From: Candidatus Gastranaerophilales bacterium
GTDB taxonomy: Bacteria; Cyanobacteriota; Vampirovibrionia; Gastranaerophilales; Gastranaerophilaceae
Length of the DNA: 64,000 bases
Reading direction: 5' to 3'
Assembly (NCBI GenBank): GCA_944324285.1
Contig: CALUVR010000002.1
Coordinates: forward strand, 62,001-126,000
Shown here: positions 53,931-62,896 of the stretch, piece after piece
How the letters are laid out: each line of letters opens with the position of its first letter
Numbering within the stretch: position 1 is the stretch's first letter
Program-made: the position numbers and the translations under genes
The notes under the pieces: generated by a model
Databases searched by the model: none
Told to the model about the DNA's origin: nothing
What the model saw: the letters and a program-made list of their open reading frames with translations, nothing else

Positions 53931-55250
53931 ATGGAAAAGACAATTAAATATTATGCAAAAGAACTTTTAAACATTGCCCTGCCTATTATTATGGGAAACC
54001 TCGGATTTATTCTCATCGGAGCCGGGGATGTTTTGATTGCAGGCAGACATTCTACTGATACGCTTGCTGCCATCAGTATTGCAACAGCCATTACAAATTG
54101 TATTATGACATTCGGGATAGGTTTAATCGCAAGTGTTTCTCCTATTCTTTCCAACATTCGCGGGGAGAAAAAGTCTGCTAAAAAATACTTTTTCCCGACA
54201 ATAAGATTTTCCATGATTTTGGCTTTGATAACAATGTTTTGCGTTCTTGCTGCAATTCCCGCAATTGATTACATGCATTTTGAAGCAAAACTTGTACCTG
54301 ATATAAAAGAATATATGCTTATTACTGCATTTTCAACTTTCGGTGCTTATCTGCATGCCTCTTTGAAGGAATTTTTGCAGGCGTTTGAGATTGTATTTAT
54401 ACCGAATTTGGTGACTGTAATCTGTGTATTTTTGAATGTGACTTTGAATATAATGCTTGTATTCGGCTTCGGTCCAATACCGTCACTGGGCGCAATAGGA
54501 CTGGCTATTGCAAGCTTCATTGTAAGATATTTTATGGGATTTGCGCTGTTGTTTTATTGTCTGGGGTTAATGCGTTTCAGAAATTACCATGACAAACGTT
54601 ACTACAAAAACCTTATGACGATAGGCTTACCGATATCTCTTGCTATTCTTGTTGAATTTATTGCATTTAACAGTATTGCAATACTTATGGGAAGGGTGTC
54701 AGGAGTTTATGCCGCGGCACAGAACCTTATTTGTACCCTTACGACAATATCATTTATGGTTCCGCTTGCGATTTCAAATGCAATAGCTGTCAAAGTCGGA
54801 TTTGCGAACGGCGCTAAAAATTTCAATGAATTAAAAAATTACGCCTTTATAGGCATGTTTATGTGCGTCGGATTTATGCTGTGCAGCGCAGTAATTTTCT
54901 GTTCGTTCCCGCATTTTTTAGTCAGTCTGTTCAGTAAAGATTTAACTCTCATTAAAATTTGCGTGCCTGTATTATATGTAGTTTCGATATTCCAGATTTT
55001 TGACGGGTTGCAGGTTGCACTTGCAGGAATTTACAAAGGCATAAAAAAGACAAAAATCGTATTAATTGCAAACTTTATCGGATACTGGCTGATTTCAATT
55101 CCGCTCGGGTATATGTTAGCGCTAAAACACGGATTTATGCTAAAAGGTTTCTGGTACGGACTTCTTTTTGCGGCAATCGTACTTTGCGCACAGATGCTTT
55201 TAATGCTTTTCAGATACTTAAAAAAACTGAGACTTAAATTTGCCGAATAG
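53931..55250 (+). CDS. MATE-family efflux protein
   Basis: Cation-coupled multidrug or metabolite exporter in the inner membrane. 439 residues with about 12 hydrophobic helices in two repeats; each begins with a MATE-type stretch: IALPIIMGNLGFILIGAGDVLIAG and, in repeat two, IGLPISLAILVEFIAFNSIAILMG. Substrate unknown. It lacks a clear Shine-Dalgarno sequence; TATAAT lies 9 nt before the ATG. It follows an orphan XRE gene by 37 bp, but transcriptional linkage is only inferred. Confidence 0.9.
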   Translation: MEKTIKYYAKELLNIALPIIMGNLGFILIGAGDVLIAGRHSTDTLAAISIATAITNCIMTFGIGLIASVSPILSNIRGEKKSAKKYFFPTIRFSMILALITMFCVLAAIPAIDYMHFEAKLVPDIKEYMLITAFSTFGAYLHASLKEFLQAFEIVFIPNLVTVICVFLNVTLNIMLVFGFGPIPSLGAIGLAIASFIVRYFMGFALLFYCLGLMRFRNYHDKRYYKNLMTIGLPISLAILVEFIAFNSIAILMGRVSGVYAAAQNLICTLTTISFMVPLAISNAIAVKVGFANGAKNFNELKNYAFIGMFMCVGFMLCSAVIFCSFPHFLVSLFSKDLTLIKICVPVLYVVSIFQIFDGLQVALAGIYKGIKKTKIVLIANFIGYWLISIPLGYMLALKHGFMLKGFWYGLLFAAIVLCAQMLLMLFRYLKKLRLKFAE

Positions 55251-55311
55251 GAAAAGAATAGCTTTTTTACTTAATTTATGATACACTTGGTGTATATGGA
55301 GGAAAAACGAC

Positions 55312-55785
55312 ATGCACTCAGAACAAAGAACATTTATTGCCGTTAAGCCCGATGGTGTAAGAAGAGGATTAGTTGGTGAAATAATTTCACGCTTTGAAAA
55401 AAAAGGGTTTAAATTAATCGCAATAAAAATGCTTGATGTTTCACAGGAACAAGCAGAAGCGCATTATGCCGAGCATAAAGGGAAACCTTTCTTCCCGAGA
55501 TTAATTGAGTACATCCAGAGCGGTCCTATTGTAGCTATGGTATGGAAAGGTTATGATGTAATTGCCGGAGCAAGACAGCTTATGGGTTCAACAAACCCGC
55601 TTGATGCTCAGGTTGGTACAATCAGAGCAGATTTGGCACTCGTAAAAGAATATAACGTAGTACACGGTTCAGATTGCGTTGAAAGTGCTGAAAGAGAAAT
55701 CAATATCTACTTTAAGCCGGAAGAACTCTGTGATGAGTATGAAAATATGGCGGAAACAGTTATTGAACAACTGGATGAAGAATAA
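55312..55785 (+). CDS. ndk: Nucleoside diphosphate kinase
   Basis: Transfers phosphate between NTPs and NDPs. [12 protein letters not shown] start region and the active-site His in [16 protein letters not shown] (about residue 119). 157 residues, slightly longer than the 140-150 norm, due to a C-terminal tail. RBS TGGAGG. Tgt follows 25 bp later, suggesting a shared transcript. Confidence 0.97.
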   Translation: MHSEQRTFIAVKPDGVRRGLVGEIISRFEKKGFKLIAIKMLDVSQEQAEAHYAEHKGKPFFPRLIEYIQSGPIVAMVWKGYDVIAGARQLMGSTNPLDAQVGTIRADLALVKEYNVVHGSDCVESAEREINIYFKPEELCDEYENMAETVIEQLDEE

Positions 55786-55810
55786 ATTTTAAAAACAGGA
55801 TGTGTGAAAA

Positions 55811-56941
55811 ATGATTAGTGATAATGCAAAAGAATATTTTGATTACGAATTAGTTCACACATGCAAGCAAACAGGAGCAAGAGCAGGCGTTTTCAGAACT
55901 CCTCACGGGGTTATAAAAACGCCTATCTTCATGCCGGTCGGAACTAATTCCGCAGTAAAAACTCTGACTTCCGATCAGATTATGGACACAGGCGCTCAGA
56001 TTATGCTTTCAAATTCATACCACCTTTATTTGAGAGCCGGCACGAAATTGATAAAACAATTTGGCGGAATTCATAGCTGGATGAACTGGCATAAACCGGT
56101 TCTGACAGATTCCGGCGGTTTTCAGGTGTTTTCTCTAGCGCATTTGAGAAAAATAACCGAAGACGGCGTTGAATTCCGCGACCCGAAAGACGGGAAAAAA
56201 CATTTTATATCACCTGAAGTCTCAATGGAAATTCAGCAGGACATCGGGGCTGATATTATAATGGCGTTTGATGAATGCGCGCCTTATCCTTGCGATTACA
56301 ATACCGCAAAGGCTGCAATGGAGAGGACTCACCGCTGGCTTGAAAGATGTTTTAAGGCTAAAACAAACCCGCGGCAGGCACTTTTTCCTATAGTACAGGG
56401 CGCATTTTTTGATGATTTAAGGAAAGAAAGCGCAAGGGTAATATCTTCCTATGATGCTGTAGGATACGCAATAGGCGGCGTGAGTGTCGGAGAGCCTGCC
56501 GATATAAAAAATTACTTTACAAAACTCACAGCCCCACTTCTGCCTGAAAATAAACCTCGTTATCTTATGGGAGTCGGAACGCCTGAAGATTTACTCGACG
56601 GAATAAAATACGGGATTGATATGTTCGACTGTGTTTTGCCGACCCGTAACGCACGTCACGGCTCATTCTTTACCTGGGACGGCAAGAAGAATATTAAAAA
56701 CAAACAGTTCTACGATGATGCGGCGCCGCTTGTGGAGGGTTGCGACTGCTATGCCTGCCGTAACCATTCGCGCGCGTATATAAGACACCTCTGGCGCTGT
56801 CAGGAAGCAACAGCTTCGACATTATTATCTATTCATAATATAAAATTCCTTGTGGATTTCTCGCAAAAATGCCGTCAGGCAATCCTTGAGGATATGTTCG
56901 GAGATTTTTATAACGAACATTATTCAAAACTTTTTACTTAA
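55811..56941 (+). CDS. tgt: tRNA-guanine transglycosylase
   Basis: Exchanges guanine-34 for preQ1 in tRNAs with GUN anticodons. Motifs: TDSGGFQVFSL (Asp nucleophile-supporting region about 100), DIIMAFDECAPYP, GGVSVGEP, the nucleophile region GIDMFDCVLPTRNARHG and the zinc ligands CDCYAC...H near 310-350. Length 376 is standard. It closes the queuosine route for which queF lies at 21125. The next gene, a prepilin, begins 19 bp later. Confidence 0.96.
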   Translation: MISDNAKEYFDYELVHTCKQTGARAGVFRTPHGVIKTPIFMPVGTNSAVKTLTSDQIMDTGAQIMLSNSYHLYLRAGTKLIKQFGGIHSWMNWHKPVLTDSGGFQVFSLAHLRKITEDGVEFRDPKDGKKHFISPEVSMEIQQDIGADIIMAFDECAPYPCDYNTAKAAMERTHRWLERCFKAKTNPRQALFPIVQGAFFDDLRKESARVISSYDAVGYAIGGVSVGEPADIKNYFTKLTAPLLPENKPRYLMGVGTPEDLLDGIKYGIDMFDCVLPTRNARHGSFFTWDGKKNIKNKQFYDDAAPLVEGCDCYACRNHSRAYIRHLWRCQEATASTLLSIHNIKFLVDFSQKCRQAILEDMFGDFYNEHYSKLFT

Positions 56942-56960
56942 CTAAAATTTGGAGTGGGTG

Positions 56961-57590
56961 ATGAAAAAATTTAACAGAAAAGGTTTTACTTTAGCAGAAG
57001 TTCTGATAACACTTGGGATTATAGGGGTAGTAGCTGCAATGACTCTTCCTGACCTGAAACTAAAAATGGATGCCAGCGCGAATATCACCAGCTTAAAAAA
57101 GTTTTATACGGAATTTTCTAATGCAACAAATTTGTTAATCAGTGAATATGGCGAACCTGACAGCTGGGGACTTGTGGATAATGACGCAGAGTCTTCTGCG
57201 GCAGTTCTGGATATGTATAAAAAAAGGCTTAATATGACAAGGATATGTCTTGAGGGTGATACAAGCTGTTTTGCATTTCCGGTTTATACATATAAAGGGG
57301 TTGTAAAAATTACGGAAAACGAATACAGCAGCTGGCAGTTGAAAAGTTTTGTTCTGAATAACGGAACGACGGTATTTTTTGATGTAAATAACGGGAATTT
57401 TTCGGTGTTTTTTGATGTAAACGGGTTAAAAAAGCCTAACAGACTGGGGGAGGATGTCTTTGCCTGGGCTGTTAACGGCAAGGGAAGGATTGTCCGTTAT
57501 ACTGATCCTTCGATAACAAGCGGTAATGATGAACCGGATTACAATTATGCGTTCGAGATTATGGAAAACAGCTGGACTAAAAAGTACTAG
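56961..57590 (+). CDS. Class III prepilin-like protein (209 aa)
   Basis: MKKFNRKGFTLAEVLITLGIIG with the standard G|F cleavage site and Glu at +5. The ATG at 56961 has GGAG in front of it; a TTG 12 bp upstream is rejected. It is 20 bp downstream of tgt and convergent with the poly-G prepilin at 57632. The C-terminal domain includes FFDVNGLKKPNRLGEDVFAW, the 'DVNG.K.PN..G.D.F' pattern of its relatives. Confidence 0.9.
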   Translation: MKKFNRKGFTLAEVLITLGIIGVVAAMTLPDLKLKMDASANITSLKKFYTEFSNATNLLISEYGEPDSWGLVDNDAESSAAVLDMYKKRLNMTRICLEGDTSCFAFPVYTYKGVVKITENEYSSWQLKSFVLNNGTTVFFDVNNGNFSVFFDVNGLKKPNRLGEDVFAWAVNGKGRIVRYTDPSITSGNDEPDYNYAFEIMENSWTKKY

Positions 57591-57631
57591 AAATTGGCAC
57601 CTTTGCACAATAAACTAAACTTGTGTACTCA

Positions 57632-58491
57632 TTATTTTTGCATCATTTCTTCGGCAGTATGCCCGCCCTTTTCTATAAGTTCACAGATTCCGGTAAGCCC
57701 GACTGTCATTGATTTTATGTTTTTTCTATATAATGTCAAAAAGAAAAAATCATATCCCCATTTATTGGGTCCCTTTTTACCGTTTACATCCAGTCCAAAT
57801 GTAATAGAATTACCATTATAATTAGGATAATTATAAACGTATAATAAAGACCCGTCACTAAGGTAATAACCTGTCTGCTCACCTATAGGGAAAATACATG
57901 CCGGGTATGCCTCATTTGTTGAACCTCCAGCAGCCAGAACTTCAGCTTTTGTTTTGTAGGTCGGTAAAATATCTTCGCGCGTACAAGCACTTCTATTATG
58001 AAATCCGCATTCTTTTAAAATTTTATACTTAGACAAAACTTTAGTCCAAAACTCCTCACATTCAGTAACGGAAGTATTCCAACCATTAGACATGAAGGCA
58101 TAACATTCATACGCAACTCCGTTTTCCGAATTGACTGAATTAATTGCAGTTTGAAAGTTTGTATAAGATTTCTTAAATTGTGAATATAAAACATGCTGCT
58201 GATATTTGGCAGTCAATGCAGGAAGCGTCATAGCCGCAACTATACCTATTATTCCAAGGGTTATAAGGACTTCAGCTAAGGTAAATGCCAAATTTTTTGA
58301 ACTATATATCAACTGCTTTTCCAGTGCAGATTTTTTAAAATGCTTTCCATCAGATGCTGTGCGATAAAAAATGCTGAACAGACGAATTTTTAACAATTTT
58401 ATTTTACTAATTAGCTTGGCAAACCCCGTGCTAATGCTTAAAGAAGCCCCCCCCCCCCTCTTGGGAATACAGTCATATCAATACTTTTCAT
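57632..58491 (-). CDS. Prepilin gene with G12 tract, out of frame as sequenced
   Basis: The frame with FTLAEVLITLGIIG continues to a stop at 57632, giving an otherwise normal prepilin with DVNGKKGPNKWGYDFF near its C-terminus. A start with AAGGAG lies at 58491 but its frame passes G12 (58447-58458) and hits TAA 3 codons later. G10 or G13 would join it to the prepilin, adding about 60 residues before FTLAEV (MKSIDMTVFPRGGG then SLSISTG...). The only other in-frame start is a TTG (58396) lacking a ribosome site. It follows the same pattern as 34456-35278. Confidence 0.65.
58447..58458. repeat. Homopolymer tract C12/G12 at prepilin 5' end
   Basis: Twelve C on the plus strand flanked by AGAAG and TCTTGGG; compare 35234-35244. 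Its length is 2 mod 3 too long (or 1 too short) for expression of the downstream prepilin from the upstream start. Confidence 0.9.
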
Positions 58492-58533
58492 GGTTTCTCC
58501 TTGTTTTCTTTACTCTCCATATCATTATACCAT

Positions 58534-58565
58534 AAAAAAGACGTACTCGTCAGTACGCCTTTTTT
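58534..58565 (-). terminator. Terminator after hup
   Basis: AAAAAGACGTACT and AGTACGCCTTTTTT surround a CGTC loop; symmetric hairpin with U-tract, 29 bp beyond the hup stop. Confidence 0.8.
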
Positions 58566-58593
58566 CAAACTTGCAAGTTTTAGATTTTAGAAA

Positions 58594-58875
58594 CTATTTT
58601 CCGCCGTTAACAACTGATTTGAATTTTTTACCGGCAGAAAATGCAGGAACTGTTTTAGCAGGGATTTTAATTTCTTTACCTGTTTGAGGGTTTCTGCCAG
58701 TTCTTGCAGATCTTTTTCTAGCTTCAAATGTACCGAAGCCTACTAAAGTTACTTTTTTACCTTTAGCTACAGTTTTTTGTACTGTATCAATCCAAGCACC
58801 GATTACTTCAGATGCTTCTTTTTGTGTAACGTTAGCTTTTTTTGCAACTTCTTGTACTAATTCTTCTTTGTTCAT
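58594..58875 (-). CDS. hup: HU-family DNA-binding protein
   Basis: Nucleoid-associated protein; dimer. 93 residues with MNKEELVQEVAKKANVTQK at the start and the HU arm signature GFGTFEARKRSARTGRNPQTG. The proline that intercalates into DNA is present (GRNPQTG). A well-formed promoter (TTGCGC-N16-TATAAT) and AGAAGGAG ribosome site suggest strong expression. Single-gene unit, divergent from the glycosyltransferase at 59092. Confidence 0.96.
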   Translation of the reverse strand: MNKEELVQEVAKKANVTQKEASEVIGAWIDTVQKTVAKGKKVTLVGFGTFEARKRSARTGRNPQTGKEIKIPAKTVPAFSAGKKFKSVVNGGK

Positions 58876-58906
58876 AATTAAACTCCTTCTTCTTATGTAC
58901 TCCCTT

Positions 58907-58934
58907 ATTATAGCGAATATTTGAATTTGCGCAA
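58907..58934 (-). promoter_or_regulatory. Promoter of hup
   Basis: On the minus strand TTGCGC (58934-58929), 16-bp spacer, TATAAT (58912-58907), about 31 bp before the start codon. Confidence 0.75.
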
Positions 58935-59091
58935 GTGTTTTAACGAAATTTAATATATTTTCCGCTAAAAAACCTCTGTTTGGGGGAGATAAAACAGAAT
59001 TTACTATACAAAAGTTATAAAAAGAATGGCAAAATTCGGGGTTTTTGGTACAATATAATATAGGGACATGGAGGAATAGAGAAGGTATTTT

Positions 59092-60489
59092 ATGAAGGAA
59101 AGAGTAATCCTATTTACAATATTTTTTGGATTAGCGGTATTTATCTATATTTTCCAGAGTTATTTTAATACTGTCTGGGGGCTGGCATTTTTATGTTTAT
59201 GTATGACTATTTATGCGGTTTTTACTAACCTTGCATATAATTTCAAAAAACGTAAATTAAAAAAATACCCGCAGGTAATAAATGAAGATTACAAACCGTT
59301 TGTAACCGTTATGATTCCAGCCCATAACGAAGAAGATGTTATCTCAAATACTGTTGAAAATATTCTTTCAATGAATTATGAAAATTTTGAGGTTATTGTA
59401 ATTGACGACAGAAGCACAGATAATACGGCATCAGTATTAAAAGATTTAGAAAAAAAATATGATAAGGTAAAAGTTCTTATCCGCCAGCAAGGTGCTTTCC
59501 CGGGCAAGTCTGCGGTCTTGAACGACGCATATCAAATGGCGCACGGCGATGCCGTTCTTGTGTTTGATGCTGATGCAACAGTTGAGCCGGACTTTCTTTC
59601 AAAATTAATTCCTGAACTTGAACCGAAAGATGTCGGTGCTGTTCAGGCGAGAAAAGTTATCAGAAACAAAGACCAGAACCTATTGACCAGATGCCAGAAT
59701 AACGAATACACAATGGATACCCATTTTCAAGCAGGCAGGGATTCTGTAAAAGGGGCTGTGGAACTTCGCGGAAATGGTGAACTTATAAAAAGAGAAGCGC
59801 TTGATGATATTGGCGGATGGAATAATTATACGATAGTCGATGACCTTGATATGTCAACAAGGTTACATATAAAAGGATGGGACGTCAGGTTTTGTCCGGA
59901 TGCAGTTGTTTACGAGGAAGGGATTGCCTATCTCTGGCCATTATTCAGGCAGAGAAGAAGATGGCTGGAAGGCACGATAAGACGCTACCTCGAATATTCA
60001 TGGACAGCACTTACATCACCTAAGATGTCTTTCCGTGCTAAATTTGATATGACAGCATATATATCACAATTTATTATGCCGTTGTGGTTTGTCATGGAAC
60101 TGGCAATTAGATCTTTTAAAGTTCTTGCAAAAGACGCTTCCCCTCATACGCTTTATTCATCCATAATCATAGGTCTTGCAATCGGGCTTGGATTTTTCCT
60201 TGCCGCACGTTATGCATTGAGGCGCTACGACTTTATGCTGCGGCTAGACGCAATCTTTGAAGCACTTGAAACATCCGTTTATCTTTTTATAATCTGGTTC
60301 CCGCTTGTATTTTTCATCGGGTTCAAAATTCTCTTCATGAAAAAGGATATGAACTGGGGGAAAACCGCCCACGGACTTGTAAAAGAAGAAGAAGCAAGCA
60401 TAAAGGCTTTTATCAGAAAAGAACTTGAAAGAACGAAAAATTACACAGAAAAACTAAAACAGAAATTGGCTGAAAAAGGAGAAAAATAA
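59092..60489 (+). CDS. Processive family 2 glycosyltransferase (membrane)
   Basis: Polysaccharide synthase of the BcsA/poly-GlcNAc type. Two N-terminal membrane helices, then the GT-A domain: VTVMIPAHNEEDVI, DDRSTD, DADATVEPD, and a VDDLDMS block that supplies the catalytic Asp; the processive motif QRRRW follows (FRQRRRWLEG). Several C-terminal membrane segments. The polymer is unknown. It overlaps the next gene apt by one base (TAATG), so they are co-translated. A TATAAT lies 32 bp before the ATG. Confidence 0.9.
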   Translation: MKERVILFTIFFGLAVFIYIFQSYFNTVWGLAFLCLCMTIYAVFTNLAYNFKKRKLKKYPQVINEDYKPFVTVMIPAHNEEDVISNTVENILSMNYENFEVIVIDDRSTDNTASVLKDLEKKYDKVKVLIRQQGAFPGKSAVLNDAYQMAHGDAVLVFDADATVEPDFLSKLIPELEPKDVGAVQARKVIRNKDQNLLTRCQNNEYTMDTHFQAGRDSVKGAVELRGNGELIKREALDDIGGWNNYTIVDDLDMSTRLHIKGWDVRFCPDAVVYEEGIAYLWPLFRQRRRWLEGTIRRYLEYSWTALTSPKMSFRAKFDMTAYISQFIMPLWFVMELAIRSFKVLAKDASPHTLYSSIIIGLAIGLGFFLAARYALRRYDFMLRLDAIFEALETSVYLFIIWFPLVFFIGFKILFMKKDMNWGKTAHGLVKEEEASIKAFIRKELERTKNYTEKLKQKLAEKGEK

Positions 60490-61019
60490 TGACTGAAGTT
60501 ATTACAAACGTAAAAAATAAAATCAGAGATGTGGTTGATTTCCCGAAAAAAGGGATTATTTTCAGAGATATCACAACAGCCCTTAAAGACGCTGAAACAT
60601 TGAAAATTATGATTGATTATCTTTGCGAACAGTATAAAGATGTAAAAATCGACTATATTGCAGGTATTGAAAGCCGCGGGTTTATCTTTGGAATGCCGAT
60701 GGCTTACAAATTAAACGCCGGTTTTGTTCCTATCAGAAAACCGAACAAACTTCCTGCGGAAACCTATTCTCAGGAATACGAACTTGAATACGGTACTGAT
60801 AAAATAGAAGTTCATAAAGATGCATTTCCGGAAGGGGCAAATGTTTTAATTGTTGATGATCTTCTTGCAACAGGCGGAACTGCTGATGCTGCTTGCAAAC
60901 TCGTTAAAAAGACAGGTGCAAATTTAGTGGGTATTGCGTTTTTAATTGAACTCTGCGACCTTAAAGGTCGTGAAAAACTTGAAGGAAACGGTAAAATAGT
61001 TTCCATGCTTAAATACTAA
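60489..61019 (+). CDS. apt: Adenine phosphoribosyltransferase
   Basis: Salvages adenine to AMP. PRPP-binding motif VLIVDDLLATGGTA (about residues 118-131), substrate-loop FRDITT near 27 and GIESRGFIFG near 60. Length 176 normal. Second gene of a two-gene unit with the glycosyltransferase; the link is translational coupling and there is no obvious biochemical reason for it. Confidence 0.96.
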   Translation: MTEVITNVKNKIRDVVDFPKKGIIFRDITTALKDAETLKIMIDYLCEQYKDVKIDYIAGIESRGFIFGMPMAYKLNAGFVPIRKPNKLPAETYSQEYELEYGTDKIEVHKDAFPEGANVLIVDDLLATGGTADAACKLVKKTGANLVGIAFLIELCDLKGREKLEGNGKIVSMLKY

Positions 61020-61020
61020 A

Positions 61021-61050
61021 AAAAAGCCTCCGATGATTCGGAGGCTTTTT
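61021..61050. terminator. Terminator shared by apt and the DUF4422 gene
   Basis: AAAAAGCCTCCGA/TCGGAGGCTTTTT, near-perfect symmetry with a 4-nt loop; the minus-strand gene ends right on it. Confidence 0.9.
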
Positions 61051-61967
61051 TAAAATCTTAGTTTTATATAAATTGTTAGACTCTTAGGTCTTGAGGATTT
61101 TTTAAACGTCAGACGGGGTACAGGATTTTCAGGGTCTAACTGTACCACCGGAACTTCTTTTATAAATAAGCCCCTTTCATTTACAAGATAATTAAAAAAT
61201 ACATTTGCAATTCTCTCCGCGATAAACCCTTCTATTCTCTGCTGGTAAAGATTACGGCTGCTTCGGTCTGGAATGCGGCGGCTTAATTCAAAAAGCACAT
61301 TAAACATAAATTCAGCATACTCATTAAAAAGTTCTTTTCTCATTATAAACATATTATAAAAATATCCGCGTTTTTGCTCTTTTAGCTTATCGACATAAGG
61401 CGACATTTCAGGATATTTTTCTTTTATTATGTTCATTGCCATATCTAAATCCGCAGCTTTACAATATTTTGCATACTGCTGATAGATTGACAATTCTCCA
61501 AAATCAAGCTTTGCCGGCAAAATCATATCGTATTCTGATAAAAGTTTTTTTATGATTTTTGGCTCAACGCAATATTTTTTCATAACATCAGAATAATCCT
61601 GCGAATTTCCCAACTCTCTGAAATCAAAAATTCTTCTGTAATGCATTAAACCGACAATAGGAGAGGGACAATTCTTCCACATCCAGTAGGTTACGGTTGT
61701 TTCGCAATAAAATCGGTTTTTAGTTGAAATATTATCGCCGGTATTATCGCCAATCATATTTTTCTCGAGCCACTTAAAATTATCAACAGTAATAGCGCCG
61801 TCTTTGGCTGCAGTAAATGCAACATCCCGCCCTGCGTGAATCGGTGTTATAATATTACTTTTGTATATAGTCGACGGTTTATGATAAACCATAAAAAGAT
61901 TAATCTTTTTACTGTTTGCTTTCTGTATTTTAATTTTTTCTTTTATCTTTTTCAAAAAACTGCTCAT
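61050..61967 (-). CDS. DUF4422-domain glycosyltransferase-like protein
   Basis: 305 residues. The N-terminal part (FMVYHKPSTIY... GLMHYRRIF) and the block FYCETTVTYWMWKNC are typical of DUF4422 proteins from capsular polysaccharide clusters. No signal peptide or membrane segments. Catalysis is not demonstrated for the family. It comes after the ricT-like gene with 3 bp spacing (61968-61970) and may belong to the same transcript, though no other capsule genes are next to it. Confidence 0.8.
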   Translation of the reverse strand: MSSFLKKIKEKIKIQKANSKKINLFMVYHKPSTIYKSNIITPIHAGRDVAFTAAKDGAITVDNFKWLEKNMIGDNTGDNISTKNRFYCETTVTYWMWKNCPSPIVGLMHYRRIFDFRELGNSQDYSDVMKKYCVEPKIIKKLLSEYDMILPAKLDFGELSIYQQYAKYCKAADLDMAMNIIKEKYPEMSPYVDKLKEQKRGYFYNMFIMRKELFNEYAEFMFNVLFELSRRIPDRSSRNLYQQRIEGFIAERIANVFFNYLVNERGLFIKEVPVVQLDPENPVPRLTFKKSSRPKSLTIYIKLRF

Positions 61968-61970
61968 TTT

Positions 61971-62894
61971 CTATACATTCCCTGTAGAACTGTTTCTGTC
62001 ATCTTCAAGCTGTCTTATGTCAACGTCACCGTCATCTGCGTATGCGTTATTAATTGGCGGAATATCAATTTCGACATTAACATCCGCATCAACCATTTCA
62101 ATATCACCTTTGGCGAATTCTTTTGTCTTGCCGTCCTCCATTTTGACGGATACCGTACCGTTTAGAAAATGCAGGAAACAGACCTTGCCGAGTCCGTCAG
62201 GTGTCATAACTGAAGACCCGACAGGAGGCATACCTTTTGCTGCGTCAATATAGTTGGAATATTCATACGTAAGGCAGCAGAGAAGCCTTCCACAGGTACC
62301 GGAAATTTTTCCGGGAGCAATTGGCATACCCTGATCTTTTGCAAGTTTCACGTTAATTGTCGCAAATTTTCTCAAAAAAGACGAGCAGCAGAATGGTCGC
62401 CCGCAAAGCCCTACGCCATCCATAATCGAAGTTTCATCACGCACCCCGATATGGCGTAAATCTATTCTCACACGGGTGAATACCTGGGTTAAATCTTTTA
62501 ACAATGCCCTAAAATCGACCCTTTCAGGCGCCGTATAATAAAACGTAATTTTACGTCTGTCAAAGGTAATTCTGCACTGAACAAGGTTCATTGTAAGATT
62601 GTGCTGCCTTACAAGTGCCTGACATTTAAAAAAAGATTCAACCTCTTCTTTTTTTATGTCGTCCAATGTCTGTAAATCTCGCTGGGTGCAAACTCTTATT
62701 AAAGGAAGCGGTTCGGGTTTTTCTTTTGAATCTTCCCAGAGTTTTGAAATCTGAGGGTTGACGAGTTCAACCTTCAAAACTTCTTCGCCTTTATCCGTGC
62801 GGACAATGACAAGCTGTCCTTCTTCTACCTTTACGTTTTCAGGTACATTCAGCGGGTAAAATGTGTTTTTTATATATTTAACTGCATATTTCAT
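61971..62894 (-). CDS. PSP1-domain protein, RicT (YaaT) type
   Basis: 307 residues. Members of this family in Bacillus form the Fe-S Ric complex that guides RNase Y. Cys motifs CGRPFCCSSFL (about residues 164-174) and CGRLLCCLTYEYSNY near 200 match the family. The N-terminal VRTDKGEEVLKVELV region is also conserved. Here it sits 2 bp downstream of gpsA and 3 bp before the DUF4422 gene, so it is probably the middle member of a minus-strand operon. An RNA-processing role is inferred from the Bacillus homologue. Confidence 0.88.
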   Translation of the reverse strand: MKYAVKYIKNTFYPLNVPENVKVEEGQLVIVRTDKGEEVLKVELVNPQISKLWEDSKEKPEPLPLIRVCTQRDLQTLDDIKKEEVESFFKCQALVRQHNLTMNLVQCRITFDRRKITFYYTAPERVDFRALLKDLTQVFTRVRIDLRHIGVRDETSIMDGVGLCGRPFCCSSFLRKFATINVKLAKDQGMPIAPGKISGTCGRLLCCLTYEYSNYIDAAKGMPPVGSSVMTPDGLGKVCFLHFLNGTVSVKMEDGKTKEFAKGDIEMVDADVNVEIDIPPINNAYADDGDVDIRQLEDDRNSSTGNV

Positions 62895-62896
62895 TT

